NCBI GenBank assembly: GCA_026712885.1
Contig: JAPOPO010000262.1
Coordinates: 1-19,498 of the forward strand
Length of the DNA: 19,498 nt
Source: Rhodospirillales bacterium
Lineage (GTDB): Bacteria; Pseudomonadota; Alphaproteobacteria; UBA828
Reading direction: 5' to 3'
Position numbers and translations under genes: made by a program. The stretch's first letter is position 1. Every line of letters begins with the position of its first letter. This document shows, piece after piece, positions 1 through 12,950 of the stretch. Below the pieces are notes generated by a model. It worked only from the letters and a program-made list of their open reading frames with translations. It ran no database searches and was not told where the DNA came from.

Positions 1-2103
1 GTCGACGCCGCCTGCGCCTACCTCGACGACCCCGAGATCACCATCGATGCCCTGATGGAGCACGTGCCGGGGCCGGACTTCCCGACCGGCGCCATGATCA
101 TCGGCGCCGCCGGCATCCGGCAGGCCTATCACTTTGGCCGCGGCTCGGTGGTGATGCGCGGCCGGACGACGATCGAGCAGTCCGGCAAGGACCGCGAGGC
201 GATCATCGTCACCGAGATCCCCTATCAGGTGAACAAGGCGCGGATGATCGAGCGCATTGCCGCGCTCGTGAACGATCGCCGCATCGAGGGGATCGCCGAC
301 CTCCGCGACGAATCGGACCGCGACGGCGTGCGCGTCGTCATCGAGCTCAAGCGCAGCGCGATGACCGAGGTGGTGCTCAACCAGCTCTACCGCTACTCGC
401 CGCTGCAGACCAGCTTCGGCGTGAACATGCTGGCCCTGCGCGCAGGCCGCCCGGAGCTGCTCACGCTCAAGGACATCGTCGCGGCGTTCGTCGAGTTTCG
501 CGAAGAGGTAGTCACCCGGCGCACCGCCTACCAGCTCCGCCAGGCGCGCACGCGGGCCCATGCGCTCGCGGGCCTCGCCATCGCCGTCGCCAACATCGAC
601 GAGATCATCGCGTTAATCCGCAAGGCGAAGGACCCCGCCGAGGCCCGCGCGGAACTCACCGGCCGGGACTGGCCGGTGAAGGACGCGGGCCCGCTGATTG
701 CGCTGATCGCCGATCCGCGCCAGCGGGTGACGGAAGCGGACACCTGCCGGCTTACCGACGAGCAGGCACGGGCAATACTGGAGCTCCGCCTGCAGCGGCT
801 CACCGCCATGGAGCGCGACAAGATCGCGGACGAGCTCGCCGGCATCGTGGAGCAGATCAAGGACTACATCGACATCCTGCAGAACCGGGAGCGCTTGCGC
901 TCGGTCCTGCGCGACGAGCTGGTTGCCACGCGGGAGAAGTTTGCCGACGAGCGGCGCACCGAGCTGGGCGAGGCCGAGTTCGAGCACGATGTCGAAGACC
1001 TGATCCAGCGCGAGGAGATGGTGGTCACGCTCAGCCACCGCGGCTACGTCAAGCGAGTGCCACTCTCGACCTATCGGGCGCAGCGGCGCGGCGGCAAAGG
1101 CCGGGCCGGCATGAGCACCCGCGACGAGGACTTCGTCTCGCAGGTCTTCGTCGTCAACACCCACACGCCCGTGCTGTTCTTCTCCACCGCCGGCAAGGTC
1201 TACAAGCTCAAGGTCTATCGTTTGCCCCAGGCGGCACCGCAGGCGCGCGGCAAGGCGCTGGTCAACCTGCTGCCGCTGGCGGCCGGCGAGACCATCTCGA
1301 CCATCCTGCCGATGCCGGAAGACGAGGAGGAGTGGGCCAAGCTCCAGCTCATGTTCTCGACCGCCGCGGGCTCCGTGCGGCGCAACAGCGCGAGCGACTT
1401 CGTGAACGTGCCGTCTGCCGGCAAGATCGCCATGAAGCTCGGCGACGACGATCGCATCATCGGTGTGCAGACCTGCTCCGATGGCGATGACGTGCTGCTC
1501 GCCGCCCGCGGCGGCAAGTGCATCCGCTTCGCCGCCGCCGACGTTCGCCTGTTCCGGGGGCGGAGCTCGTCCGGCGTGCGCGGCATGGAGCTCGCCCAGG
1601 GCGACCGCGTGATCTCCATGAGCGTGCTCGCCCACGGCGACCTCTCCGCCGAGGAGAAAGACGCCTACTTCCGCCGCAAGCGCGAGGGGGAAGCGCCAAG
1701 ACTCGCGAAAGAGCGCCGTGCGGAGCTCGCAGCCCAGGAGCAGTTCCTCCTCACGGTCCGCAGCGACGGCTTCGGCAAGCGCACCTCCAGCCACGACTAT
1801 CGCCTGACCCGGCGCGGCGGCAAGGGTATCATCAACACCGCGATCGGCACCGGCGAGACCGAGGTGGTTGCCGCCTTCCCCGTGGCCGACCAGGACGAGA
1901 TCATGCTGGTGACCGACGGCGGTCAGCTGATCCGTTGCCCGGTCAAAGGCGTCAGCAAGACGGGGAGAGGCACGCGCGGCGTGACCATCTTCCGGCTGGG
2001 CAAGGGCGAGCGGGTGGTGTCGGCGGCGCGGCTTGCCGACGTGAACGGCAACGGCGCGGCGGGCGAGGCGGCAGCGGACGCTGGAGCGGCACAGGATGGC
2101 TGA
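1..2103 (+). CDS. gyrA: DNA gyrase subunit A, C-terminal ~700 residues (5' truncated by window edge)
   Basis: GyrA is the breakage-reunion subunit of DNA gyrase and introduces negative supercoils together with GyrB. The frame is open from base 1, so the start lies outside the window. By comparison with E. coli GyrA roughly 200 N-terminal residues are missing, including the catalytic tyrosine and the quinolone-resistance region. The visible part begins in the tower region (the EHVPGPDFPT stretch) and continues through the coiled-coil to the C-terminal DNA-wrapping beta-pinwheel. The GyrA box QRRGGKG at bases 1081-1101 separates gyrase from topoisomerase IV ParC. A second, box-like RRGGKGI lies at 1810-1830 in a later blade. 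A highly charged insertion (about 1642-1740) interrupts the pinwheel, as I recall for alphaproteobacterial GyrA. The tail is rich in Ala/Gly. The gene overlaps coaD by 8 bp. Confidence 0.97.
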   Translation, partial: VDAACAYLDDPEITIDALMEHVPGPDFPTGAMIIGAAGIRQAYHFGRGSVVMRGRTTIEQSGKDREAIIVTEIPYQVNKARMIERIAALVNDRRIEGIADLRDESDRDGVRVVIELKRSAMTEVVLNQLYRYSPLQTSFGVNMLALRAGRPELLTLKDIVAAFVEFREEVVTRRTAYQLRQARTRAHALAGLAIAVANIDEIIALIRKAKDPAEARAELTGRDWPVKDAGPLIALIADPRQRVTEADTCRLTDEQARAILELRLQRLTAMERDKIADELAGIVEQIKDYIDILQNRERLRSVLRDELVATREKFADERRTELGEAEFEHDVEDLIQREEMVVTLSHRGYVKRVPLSTYRAQRRGGKGRAGMSTRDEDFVSQVFVVNTHTPVLFFSTAGKVYKLKVYRLPQAAPQARGKALVNLLPLAAGETISTILPMPEDEEEWAKLQLMFSTAAGSVRRNSASDFVNVPSAGKIAMKLGDDDRIIGVQTCSDGDDVLLAARGGKCIRFAAADVRLFRGRSSSGVRGMELAQGDRVISMSVLAHGDLSAEEKDAYFRRKREGEAPRLAKERRAELAAQEQFLLTVRSDGFGKRTSSHDYRLTRRGGKGIINTAIGTGETEVVAAFPVADQDEIMLVTDGGQLIRCPVKGVSKTGRGTRGVTIFRLGKGERVVSAARLADVNGNGAAGEAAADAGAAQDG

Positions 2104-2602
2104 GCGGATTGGCCTCTATCCCGGAACCTTCGACCCGATCACCACGGGCCATCAGGACATCATCAAGCGCGCGCTTCGGGTGGTCGACAGGCTGGTGGTG
2201 GCGGTTGCCGTCAACGCGGGCAAGAACCCCTTGTTCGACGTGGACGAGCGGGTGGCGCTCACCGCGCAGGACCTCGAAGCGCTCGGGCTCAGGCCGCCGC
2301 AGCTGGAGGTGCGCAGCTTCGATACTCTGCTCATGCACTTCGTCCATGAGGTCGGCGCCACGGTCATCGTGCGCGGGCTCCGGGCCGTCTCCGATTTCGA
2401 GTACGAGTTTCAGATGGCAGGCATGAACTCCAGGCTAGACCAGGGTGTCGAGACCGTGTTCCTGATGGCCTCGGAGCGGCATCACTTCATCGCCTCCAAG
2501 CTGGTCAAGGAGATCGCCTCCCTCGGCGGCGACGTGTCGAGCTTCGTCTCGCCGCTCATCGCAGAGCGACTCACCGAGCGGTTTGGGACGCCGCCTCCCT
2601 GA
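2096..2602 (+). CDS. coaD: Phosphopantetheine adenylyltransferase
   Basis: CoaD transfers AMP from ATP to 4'-phosphopantetheine, giving dephospho-CoA, the penultimate step of coenzyme A synthesis in the cytoplasm. The 168-residue length suits the family (about 160). Visible signatures are the N-terminal nucleotidyltransferase motif YPGTFDPITTGH (residues 8-19, with the TxGH signature), Lys43 in GKNPLF, the RGLR segment at 93-96 followed by DFEYEFQMA, and IASKLVKEIA (132-141), which matches the C-terminal ATP-binding region. The ATG lies inside the end of gyrA (8-bp overlap), so translational coupling is likely; only a short AGG precedes it. gyrA-coaD adjacency is common in Alphaproteobacteria. 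I see nothing abnormal. Confidence 0.96.
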   Translation: MAERIGLYPGTFDPITTGHQDIIKRALRVVDRLVVAVAVNAGKNPLFDVDERVALTAQDLEALGLRPPQLEVRSFDTLLMHFVHEVGATVIVRGLRAVSDFEYEFQMAGMNSRLDQGVETVFLMASERHHFIASKLVKEIASLGGDVSSFVSPLIAERLTERFGTPPP

Positions 2603-2626
2603 GGCCGGCGCCGCCGGCGGCCAGCG

Positions 2627-3655
2627 GTGCGGGTCGACGCCTTCGATTTCGACCTTCCGCGCGAGGCGATCGCGACACGCCCCGCCCGCCCGCGCGATTC
2701 CGCGCGCCTGCTGGACCTGACCGCCGGCATCGCCCACCAGACGGTGACGGACCTTCCGGCCCTGCTGCGGCCGGGCGACTTGATGGTCTTCAACGACACG
2801 CGGGTAATCCCAGCGCGCCTTGTGGGTCGGCGGGGCGAGGCGCGGGTCGAGCTCACCCTGCACCGGCGCTTGGGCGACGACCGCTGGCAGGCATTCGCCA
2901 AGCCCGCGCGGCGGCTCAGGCCGGGGGACCGGGTTGCCTTTGCCGACGAGTTCTCGGCCACGGTCGAGGCGCGGGAGGGGCCGGAGGTGAGCTTGGTCTT
3001 CGATCGGGGCGGCACGGCGCTCGCCGAGGCGCTGCAACGCCACGGCGCCATGCCGCTGCCGCCCTATCTCCGCCGCGCCGCAGACGCGCGCGACCGCGAT
3101 GACTACCAGACCGTGTTCGCCCGCTGCGAGGGCGCCGTCGCTGCACCGACGGCAGGCCTCCATTTCACCGAGCGCCTGCTGCAGGCCATCGACGCGCGCG
3201 GCATCGCCTGGCGCTTCGTCACCCTCCACGTCGGCGCCGGCACGTTTCTTCCGGTCTCGGTGGAGGACACCGCCGATCACCCGATGCACAGCGAGTCCTG
3301 CGTGCTCACGCCCGACACGGCCGCCGCCATCAACCACTGCCGCGCGGCCGGCGGGCGCATCGTCGCGGTGGGTACCACCGTCGTGCGGCTGCTGGAGAGC
3401 GCATCCCGGCCCGACGGAGAAGTCGAGGCGTTCGCCGGGGAGGTCGATCTCTTCATCGAGCCCGGCCATCGCTTCAGGGCCGTCGACCTGATGCTCACCA
3501 ACTTCCACCTGCCCCGCTCCACGCTCTTCATGTTGGTCTGCGCCTTCGCCGGCACCGGGCGGATGAAGGCGGCCTACGCGGAGGCGCTGGCGGCAGGCTA
3601 TCGCTTCTATTCCTACGGCGATGCCTGCCTGCTCGCGCGCGGGGAAGCGCCGTGA
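2627..3655 (+). CDS. queA: tRNA preQ1(34) S-adenosylmethionine ribosyltransferase-isomerase
   Basis: QueA transfers and isomerises the ribosyl moiety of S-adenosylmethionine onto preQ1-modified tRNA, forming epoxyqueuosine at wobble position 34. The 342-residue product has the family's usual length. Recognisable elements are the N-terminal FDFDLPREAIATRPA, FNDTRVIPARL, APTAGLHFT (about 173-181), VGTTVVR (248-254), LTNFHLPRSTL (about 290-300) and the C-terminal YRFYSYGDACLL. The start is GTG, since no ATG lies in the right place; the protein then begins MRVDAFDFDLP as in relatives. It sits 24 bp after coaD and its stop overlaps the tgt start by 4 bp (GTGA). Coupling to tgt fits, because Tgt supplies the substrate of QueA. 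Confidence 0.96.
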   Translation: MRVDAFDFDLPREAIATRPARPRDSARLLDLTAGIAHQTVTDLPALLRPGDLMVFNDTRVIPARLVGRRGEARVELTLHRRLGDDRWQAFAKPARRLRPGDRVAFADEFSATVEAREGPEVSLVFDRGGTALAEALQRHGAMPLPPYLRRAADARDRDDYQTVFARCEGAVAAPTAGLHFTERLLQAIDARGIAWRFVTLHVGAGTFLPVSVEDTADHPMHSESCVLTPDTAAAINHCRAAGGRIVAVGTTVVRLLESASRPDGEVEAFAGEVDLFIEPGHRFRAVDLMLTNFHLPRSTLFMLVCAFAGTGRMKAAYAEALAAGYRFYSYGDACLLARGEAP

Positions 3656-4770
3656 GCCTGCCCTTCACCGTGGAGGCAACGGATGGCCGCGCCAGGCTCG
3701 GCCGGCTGGAGACGGCCCACGGGCCTGTGCGCACGCCCGCCTTCATGCCGGTGGGGACCCAGGCGACGGTCAAGGGGCTCACGGTCGATGCGGTGCGGGC
3801 GAGCGGAGCCCAGATCGTGCTCGGCAACACCTATCACCTGATGATCCGCCCCGGCGCAGAGCGCATTGCCCGCCTCGGCGGCCTGCACAAGTTCATGAAC
3901 TGGCCGGGGCCCATCCTCACCGATTCGGGCGGCTTTCAGGTCATGTCGCTCGCCCAGCTACGCACCATCCAGGAGGATGGCGTCACCTTTCGTGCGCACA
4001 CCGACGGCTCCCGCCACCATCTGACCCCGGCGGGCTGCATGGCGGTCCAGAATCAGCTGGACAGCAATATCACCATGGTGCTGGACGAGTGCACGCCCTA
4101 TCCCGCGACCGAGGCTGAGGCGGCCGAATCCATGCGCCGCTCCATGCGCTGGGCCACGCTTTGCAAGGAGGCGTTCGAGCCCAGGCCCGGTTACGGGCTC
4201 TTCGGAATCGTGCAGGGCGGCGTCTTCCCGGAGCTGCGGGCGGAGTCGGCGGCGGCACTGAGGGAAATCGGCTTCGACGGCTACGCCGTGGGCGGCCTCG
4301 CGGTGGGCGAGGGCCAGGCGCAGATGTTGGCGGTGCTCGACGGGCTCGAGGGCGCATTGCCGGCCGAACGGCCCCGCTACCTGATGGGAGTGGGCACACC
4401 CGACGACATCGTTCAGGCCGTGCGCCGGGGCTTCGACATGTTCGACTGCGTGCTGCCCACCCGCTCGGGCCGCACCGCGCGCGCCTATACCGCAAGCGGC
4501 ACCCTCAACATGCGGAATGCCCGACACGCCGAGGACCCATCGCCGGTCGATGCCGCCTGCGCCTGCCCCACTTGCGCGGATTACAGCCGCGCCTACGTCC
4601 ACCACCTGTTTCGCACCGGCGAAATGCTCGGCCCCATCCTGCTGAGCCAGCACAACCTCTACGTCTATCAACGCCTCATGGCCGACCTGCGCGCCGCCAT
4701 CGCGGCGGGGTGCCTCGACGCCTTCGCAGCGGCGCAGGGAGGAGGCGGGGAGACCGAAGTAGACGACTGA
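3652..4770 (+). CDS. tgt: tRNA-guanine(34) transglycosylase (bacterial type)
   Basis: Tgt exchanges guanine 34 in GUN-anticodon tRNAs for preQ1, the committed tRNA step of queuosine synthesis, and feeds the product to QueA. The 372-residue protein is a complete TIM-barrel enzyme. Asp91 lies in TDSGGFQ and the nucleophilic Asp265 in FDMFDCVLPTR. The zinc site is complete: Cys303, Cys305 and Cys308 (CACPTC) and His334 in LSQHNLY. QGGVFPELR and YAVGGLAVGE match the substrate-binding segments. The start is a GTG overlapping the queA stop by 4 bp. The stop codon lies inside a perfect hairpin shared with the convergent crotonase gene. The C-terminal tail (GGGGETEVDD) is variable. Confidence 0.97.
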   Translation: MSLPFTVEATDGRARLGRLETAHGPVRTPAFMPVGTQATVKGLTVDAVRASGAQIVLGNTYHLMIRPGAERIARLGGLHKFMNWPGPILTDSGGFQVMSLAQLRTIQEDGVTFRAHTDGSRHHLTPAGCMAVQNQLDSNITMVLDECTPYPATEAEAAESMRRSMRWATLCKEAFEPRPGYGLFGIVQGGVFPELRAESAAALREIGFDGYAVGGLAVGEGQAQMLAVLDGLEGALPAERPRYLMGVGTPDDIVQAVRRGFDMFDCVLPTRSGRTARAYTASGTLNMRNARHAEDPSPVDAACACPTCADYSRAYVHHLFRTGEMLGPILLSQHNLYVYQRLMADLRAAIAAGCLDAFAAAQGGGGETEVDD

Positions 4771-4786
4771 CCGGAGAGGTCAGTCG
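4764..4786. terminator. Bidirectional hairpin between convergent tgt and enoyl-CoA hydratase genes
   Basis: A perfect 9-bp inverted repeat (CGACTGACC at 4764-4772 and GGTCAGTCG at 4778-4786) encloses a 5-base loop. It contains both stop codons: tgt TGA at 4768-4770 and, on the minus strand, TGA from 4782 to 4780. Its position between convergent genes and its symmetry suggest a bidirectional transcription stop or a 3'-end stabilising hairpin. Neither side carries a run of T, so it is not a classical intrinsic terminator; termination efficiency is inference. Confidence 0.55.
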
Positions 4787-5535
4787 CCAAAGCCCTTCAC
4801 CCGCTCGGCCGTCTCGGGGTCGAGGAAGCGCCGCACCGTCGCCTCGGTCTCCAGCGCGAGTGCGCCCTCGATATCGAGGCCGCCCGCCCGGTTGAGCACC
4901 CGCTTGAGCTCGCGCACCGCCCCATGCGGCAGGGCGGCGATGCGCGCCGCCGTTTCGTGCGCCGTCTCGAACACCGCGCTGTCCGGCACTACCTGCCATG
5001 CCAAGCCCATTTCGTGGGCCTCGGCGGCCCCGAACGTCTCGCCGAGGAGCATGAGTTCCCGGGTCTTCGCCAGACCCACGATGCGGGGCAGGATCGCCGT
5101 CACACCACCGGTCGGAAACATGCCCCACTTGATCTCGGGGAAGAAGCACTTGGTACCCTCGCCAAAGACGGCGAGGTCGCAGTTGATCGCCCATTCCAAC
5201 CCGCCGCCTACGGCCCAGCCGTGGATCCCGCCGACCACCACCTTGTCGCCCAGCACCAACCGGCGCGAGACATCCTGAATGGCCCCGATGAAGGCCCGGG
5301 TCTCCGCTTCGCCTGCGGTCTGGCTCTCGATGTCCTTGAGGTCGTCCCCGGAGCAGAAGGCACGCCCGGCGCCGCGCAGCACCAGCGCGCCCACCCGGTC
5401 GTCGGCGAGCGCCTCATCCAGCGCCGCGCACAGGTCGGCGAGCAGCACGGCGTTCAGAGCATTGAGGCGTTCCGGCCGGTTGAGCGTCAGCGTGGCGACT
5501 CCGTCCGTGAGTCCCGTCAGCACCGTGCCTGTCAT
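4780..5535 (-). CDS. Enoyl-CoA hydratase/isomerase (crotonase) family protein
   Basis: The 251-residue product belongs to the crotonase fold and probably hydrates a trans-2-enoyl-CoA; the substrate is unknown. The N-terminal TLTLNRPERLNALN, the AFCSGDDL motif (about 59-66) and the oxyanion-hole segment HGWAVGGGLEWA (about 105-116) are clear. Both glutamates of true hydratases appear present: Glu114 in GGLEWA and Glu134 in FFPEIKWG, which favours hydration over a purely isomerase or hydrolase role. The start is the ATG at 5535, placed just 2 bp behind the stop of the upstream ligase gene; the frame is open further upstream, but that part is antisense shadow with no family similarity. The tight spacing implies co-transcription with the ligase. 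The name beyond the family is not supported. Confidence 0.9.
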   Translation of the reverse strand: MTGTVLTGLTDGVATLTLNRPERLNALNAVLLADLCAALDEALADDRVGALVLRGAGRAFCSGDDLKDIESQTAGEAETRAFIGAIQDVSRRLVLGDKVVVGGIHGWAVGGGLEWAINCDLAVFGEGTKCFFPEIKWGMFPTGGVTAILPRIVGLAKTRELMLLGETFGAAEAHEMGLAWQVVPDSAVFETAHETAARIAALPHGAVRELKRVLNRAGGLDIEGALALETEATVRRFLDPETAERVKGFGD

Positions 5536-5537
5536 CG

Positions 5538-6836
5538 TCAGTCCTCCCGGATCAGCCGCTGCGTCTTGCCGCCCGTGCGCGGCAGCGAGCCGGGCGGCAG
5601 CAGGGTCACGCGGGCCGAGGCCCGAACGGTGGCCTTGATCGCCTCTTGCACGCCTTCGGCGAGCGCGCCTGACGCCTCGGCGCCCTCCGCCAACTCCGCT
5701 TCCACCGGCAACCGGTCGTAGGGTCCGCTCCCCTTTAGCCGGATGCGGAACTCGCCCGAGAGCGCGTCGAACCCGGCAATCACGCCGCCGACGGCGGTCG
5801 GGAAGATGTTGACGCCGCGCACCACCACCATGTCGTCGCTGCGGCCGAGAACCCGGAAGCGGGTCGCTTCGCGCCCGCAGGTGCACGGCCCCGTGCCGGT
5901 TATGGCGATCACGTCGTTGGTGCGGAAGCGCACCAGCGGCTGCGCCTCCCGCTCGAGGTGGGTCAACACCAGCTCGCCGCGCGCGCCCTCCCGCCAGGGC
6001 ACCGGATCGCCGCTCTCCGGGTCAATCAGCTCCGGGTACAGCACGTCCTCGCCGAGGAAGTGCAGGTCGTTGCTGGCCCAGCACTGGCTCGCAAAGTTGC
6101 TGAACACGTCGGAGACGCCGTAGTTGGCGTTGCGCGCCGTGAAGTCCCAGACGCTCTCCAGACGCCCGCGAAAGCTGGGATCGTCCAAACCCGCTTCGCC
6201 GCCAAAGAGGCCGAGGCTGAGCCCCAGGTCACGCGGCGCGAGGCCGGCGAAGTGCTCCGCGATCGTCCGCTCCAGGGCGGCAGGGTAGGAGGGCGTGCAG
6301 TGAATTACGCTGACCTTGAGGTCCAGGATCGTGCGCACCAGCAGTTGACTGTCTCCCGCGCCGAAGGGAATGACTGTCGCACCGGCTGCCTCGAGGGAGA
6401 GATGATCGCTCACGCCGCCCATCCACATCCGGTAGTTGAGGCAGTGGACGGTGAGCGTACCGGTGGTCAGCCCGGCGGCTTGGAAGCAGCGCGCGCCGAT
6501 CGCGGCCGTCTGTGCCGCATCCGCTTGTGTCTGGGCGATGTTCATGGCCTGGCCCGTGGTGCCGGAGGTGCGATGCAGGCGGATGACGAACTCGCGCACG
6601 GCCGCGAGATAGTCGCCGAAGGGCGGATGCGTGGCTTGGGATTCCCGCAGCATCGCCTTGTCGCAGAGGGGGAGGGCGGGCAGGTCCTCCAGCCGCTCCG
6701 GCACCGGCCGACCGGCCCACAGCCGCGCGAAGAAGGGCGATTGGCTGATCACGTAAGCCCGCTGGGCACGCCAGCGCTCTTGCTGTAGCGCGCCGATGTC
6801 CTCGGACGGCCGAGGCGCCCCGCTCTCAGGGCTCAT
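5538..6836 (-). CDS. PaaK-like adenylate-forming acyl/aryl-CoA ligase
   Basis: The 432-residue protein resembles the phenylacetate-CoA ligase / coenzyme F390 synthetase branch of the AMP-forming ligases, which adenylate a carboxylate with ATP and then form the CoA thioester. Visible motifs are the phosphate-binding loop RTSGTTGQ (89-96), LVRFRTNDVIAITG, the CTCGR knuckle, VLGRSDDMVVVRGVNIFP, which leads into the mobile C-terminal domain, and LPRTGGKTQRLI near the end with Lys424 as the likely C-terminal active-site lysine. The start is the ATG at 6836 (MSPESG); upstream codons in frame are antisense to gltB and show no family similarity. It lies 41 bp after gltB and 2 bp before the crotonase gene. 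No paaABCDE genes are present, so phenylacetate as substrate is unproven; any aromatic or fatty acid is possible. Confidence 0.88.
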   Translation of the reverse strand: MSPESGAPRPSEDIGALQQERWRAQRAYVISQSPFFARLWAGRPVPERLEDLPALPLCDKAMLRESQATHPPFGDYLAAVREFVIRLHRTSGTTGQAMNIAQTQADAAQTAAIGARCFQAAGLTTGTLTVHCLNYRMWMGGVSDHLSLEAAGATVIPFGAGDSQLLVRTILDLKVSVIHCTPSYPAALERTIAEHFAGLAPRDLGLSLGLFGGEAGLDDPSFRGRLESVWDFTARNANYGVSDVFSNFASQCWASNDLHFLGEDVLYPELIDPESGDPVPWREGARGELVLTHLEREAQPLVRFRTNDVIAITGTGPCTCGREATRFRVLGRSDDMVVVRGVNIFPTAVGGVIAGFDALSGEFRIRLKGSGPYDRLPVEAELAEGAEASGALAEGVQEAIKATVRASARVTLLPPGSLPRTGGKTQRLIRED

Positions 6837-6877
6837 GCAAAGCGCCCCCGCGCGCTTTCGGCCTAGCCGCAACCGGC

Positions 6878-11388
<4,511 letters not shown>

Positions 11389-11392
<4 letters not shown>

Positions 11393-12837
11393 GCGGCTGC
11401 CTCCCTCACGCCGTCGCGCTCGTCCGCGTTCGCCTGGATATAGCGGTGGATTGAGCGCGCGGCGTCGCGCCCGTCCTTGATCGCCCAGACCACCAGCGAC
11501 GCGCCGCGCACGATGTCGCCGATGGCGAAGACGCCGTCGAGGCTCGTCATCATGGTGCTCCAGTCGATCAGCAGCGTGCCCCAGCGCGTCGTCTTCAGCG
11601 CGGGCTCGCCGAACATCGCGGGCAGGTCCTCGGGGTCGAAGCCGAGAGCCTTGATGAGCAGGTCGGAATCGATGGAGTAGCTCGAGCCCGGGATGGCCTG
11701 GGGTGTCTGCCGCCCGCTTGCATCGGCGACGCCGAGGTGAATGCGGACCGCGCGCACGCCCTCCACAGCGGTATCGCCGAGCACGGCCTCGGGCGCAGAC
11801 AGCCAGACGAACTCGACGCCTTCTTCCTCGGCGTGGCGCACCTCCTGCATCGAGCCCGGCATGTTTGCGCGGTCGCGTCGGTAGAGACAGCGCACCGAGC
11901 GCGCGCCCTGTCGCACCGCCGTGCGAACGCAGTCCATCGCCGTGTCGCCGCCGCCCACGACCACGACGTTCTTGCCGCTGGCGTTGAGGGTGCCGTCGTC
12001 GAAGGACGGCACCGCATCGCCCAACCCCTTGCGGTTGCTTGCGGTGAGGTAGTCCATCGCCTGGAAGATGTTGCCGAGGCCTATCCCCGGCAGGGTCACG
12101 TCGCGCGCCTTGTAGGCGCCGGTTGCGACCACCACGGCATCATGCCGCGCGCGCAGTTCTGCGAGCGATACATCGCGCCCAACCTCGACATTGAGGTGCA
12201 TGTGCACGCCGCCCTCGATGAGCAGGTCGGCCCGGCGCTGGACGATGGTCTTCTCCAGCTTGAAGTTCGGAATCCCGTAGATCAGGAGGCCGCCGACCCG
12301 GTCATAGCGGTCGTAGATGTGGGCTTGGTAGCCCATGCGGCGCACTTCCTCGGCGACCGTCATCCCGCCGGGGCCGGCCCCGACAATCGCCACCGACTGC
12401 GGCCGCTCGGCCCTGGGCTCCGGCGGCTTGACCCAGCCGTTGCGGAACGCAGTGTCGGTGATGTAGCGCTCCACGGCGCCGATCGTGACCGACTCGAAGC
12501 CCTTCTCGATCACGCAGTTGCCTTCACAGAGCCGATCCTGCGGGCAGATGCGGCCGCAAATCTCCGGCATGTTGTTGGTCGCGGATGAAATCTCGTAGGC
12601 TTCTTCCAGCCGTCCCTCCGCCGTCAGCATCAGCCAGTCCGGAATGTTATTCGAGACAGGGCAGTGAATCTGACAGAACGGGACCCCGCATTGGGAGCAG
12701 CGTGCGGCCTGATCGGCCGCTGACTCGGGGCGGAAGTCGTCGTAGACCTCGCCCCAGTCGCGGCGCCGGAGCGCGGGCGGACGCTTCTCCGGATGCTTCT
12801 GTTCGAGCGTGACGAACTTGAGCATTTCTGCGCCCAC
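11389..12837 (-). CDS. gltD: Glutamate synthase [NADPH] small subunit
   Basis: GltD is the beta subunit of GOGAT. It oxidises NADPH at FAD and passes electrons through iron-sulfur centres to GltB. I choose the GTG at 12837, giving 482 residues (MGAEMLKFV...), because AGGGAG lies exactly 7 bases upstream; the next ATG (12825) is a possible alternative and would lose four residues. The N-terminal ferredoxin-like domain has two cysteine groups, Cys47/50/55/59 and Cys94/98/104/108, for [4Fe-4S] centres. The FAD loop GAGPGG is at 153-158 and the NADPH loop GGGDTAMD at 295-302; the C-terminal FAIGDIVRGASLV closes the FAD site. It is the first gene of the gltD-gltB unit and lies downstream of a plausible sigma70-type promoter. 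Confidence 0.96.
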
Positions 12838-12844
12838 GCGCTTT

Positions 12845-12850
12845 CTCCCT
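12845..12850 (-). promoter_or_regulatory. Ribosome-binding site that decides the gltD GTG start
   Basis: On the minus strand AGGGAG is followed by 7 bases and then GTG at 12837. The downstream in-frame ATG (12825) would be 19 bases away, too far for this site. The resulting N-terminus (MGAEMLKFV) resembles what I recall of alphaproteobacterial GltD proteins. Confidence 0.65.
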
Positions 12851-12906
12851 AGCGTTTCGGCGTGTCGGCCGTGGTCGGCACCGGTCTGACGCTGTTGCTC
12901 CTGCGT

Positions 12907-12936
12907 ACTATAGCGGCATGCCGGCGTGTGCGCCAA
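12907..12936 (-). promoter_or_regulatory. Candidate sigma70-type promoter of gltD-gltB
   Basis: On the minus strand TTGGCG (12936 to 12931) is separated by 18 bases from TATAGT (12912 to 12907). Four of six positions match the -35 consensus and five of six match the -10. The predicted start site near 12900 would leave a leader of about 60 bases before the gltD GTG. The assignment rests on consensus match and position only. Confidence 0.5.
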
Positions 12937-12950
12937 GCAATTCCGTCACA

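Noticed and set aside
613..1794. A 393-codon minus-strand open frame opposite gyrA
   Set aside because: The plus-strand gyrA reading is unambiguous and the antisense product has shadow-type composition.
2603..2626. GC-rich near-palindrome between coaD and queA as a terminator
   Set aside because: The arms do not pair well beyond four bases, and termination here would cut a tightly packed operon-like unit.
5536..5886. N-terminal extension of the crotonase frame
   Set aside because: It overlaps the upstream ligase gene in another frame and is Arg-rich with no crotonase similarity; the family N-terminus begins at 5535.
5538..6836. Naming the ligase paaK and inferring phenylacetate degradation
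   Set aside because: No other paa gene is present in the window, and family motifs alone do not fix the substrate.
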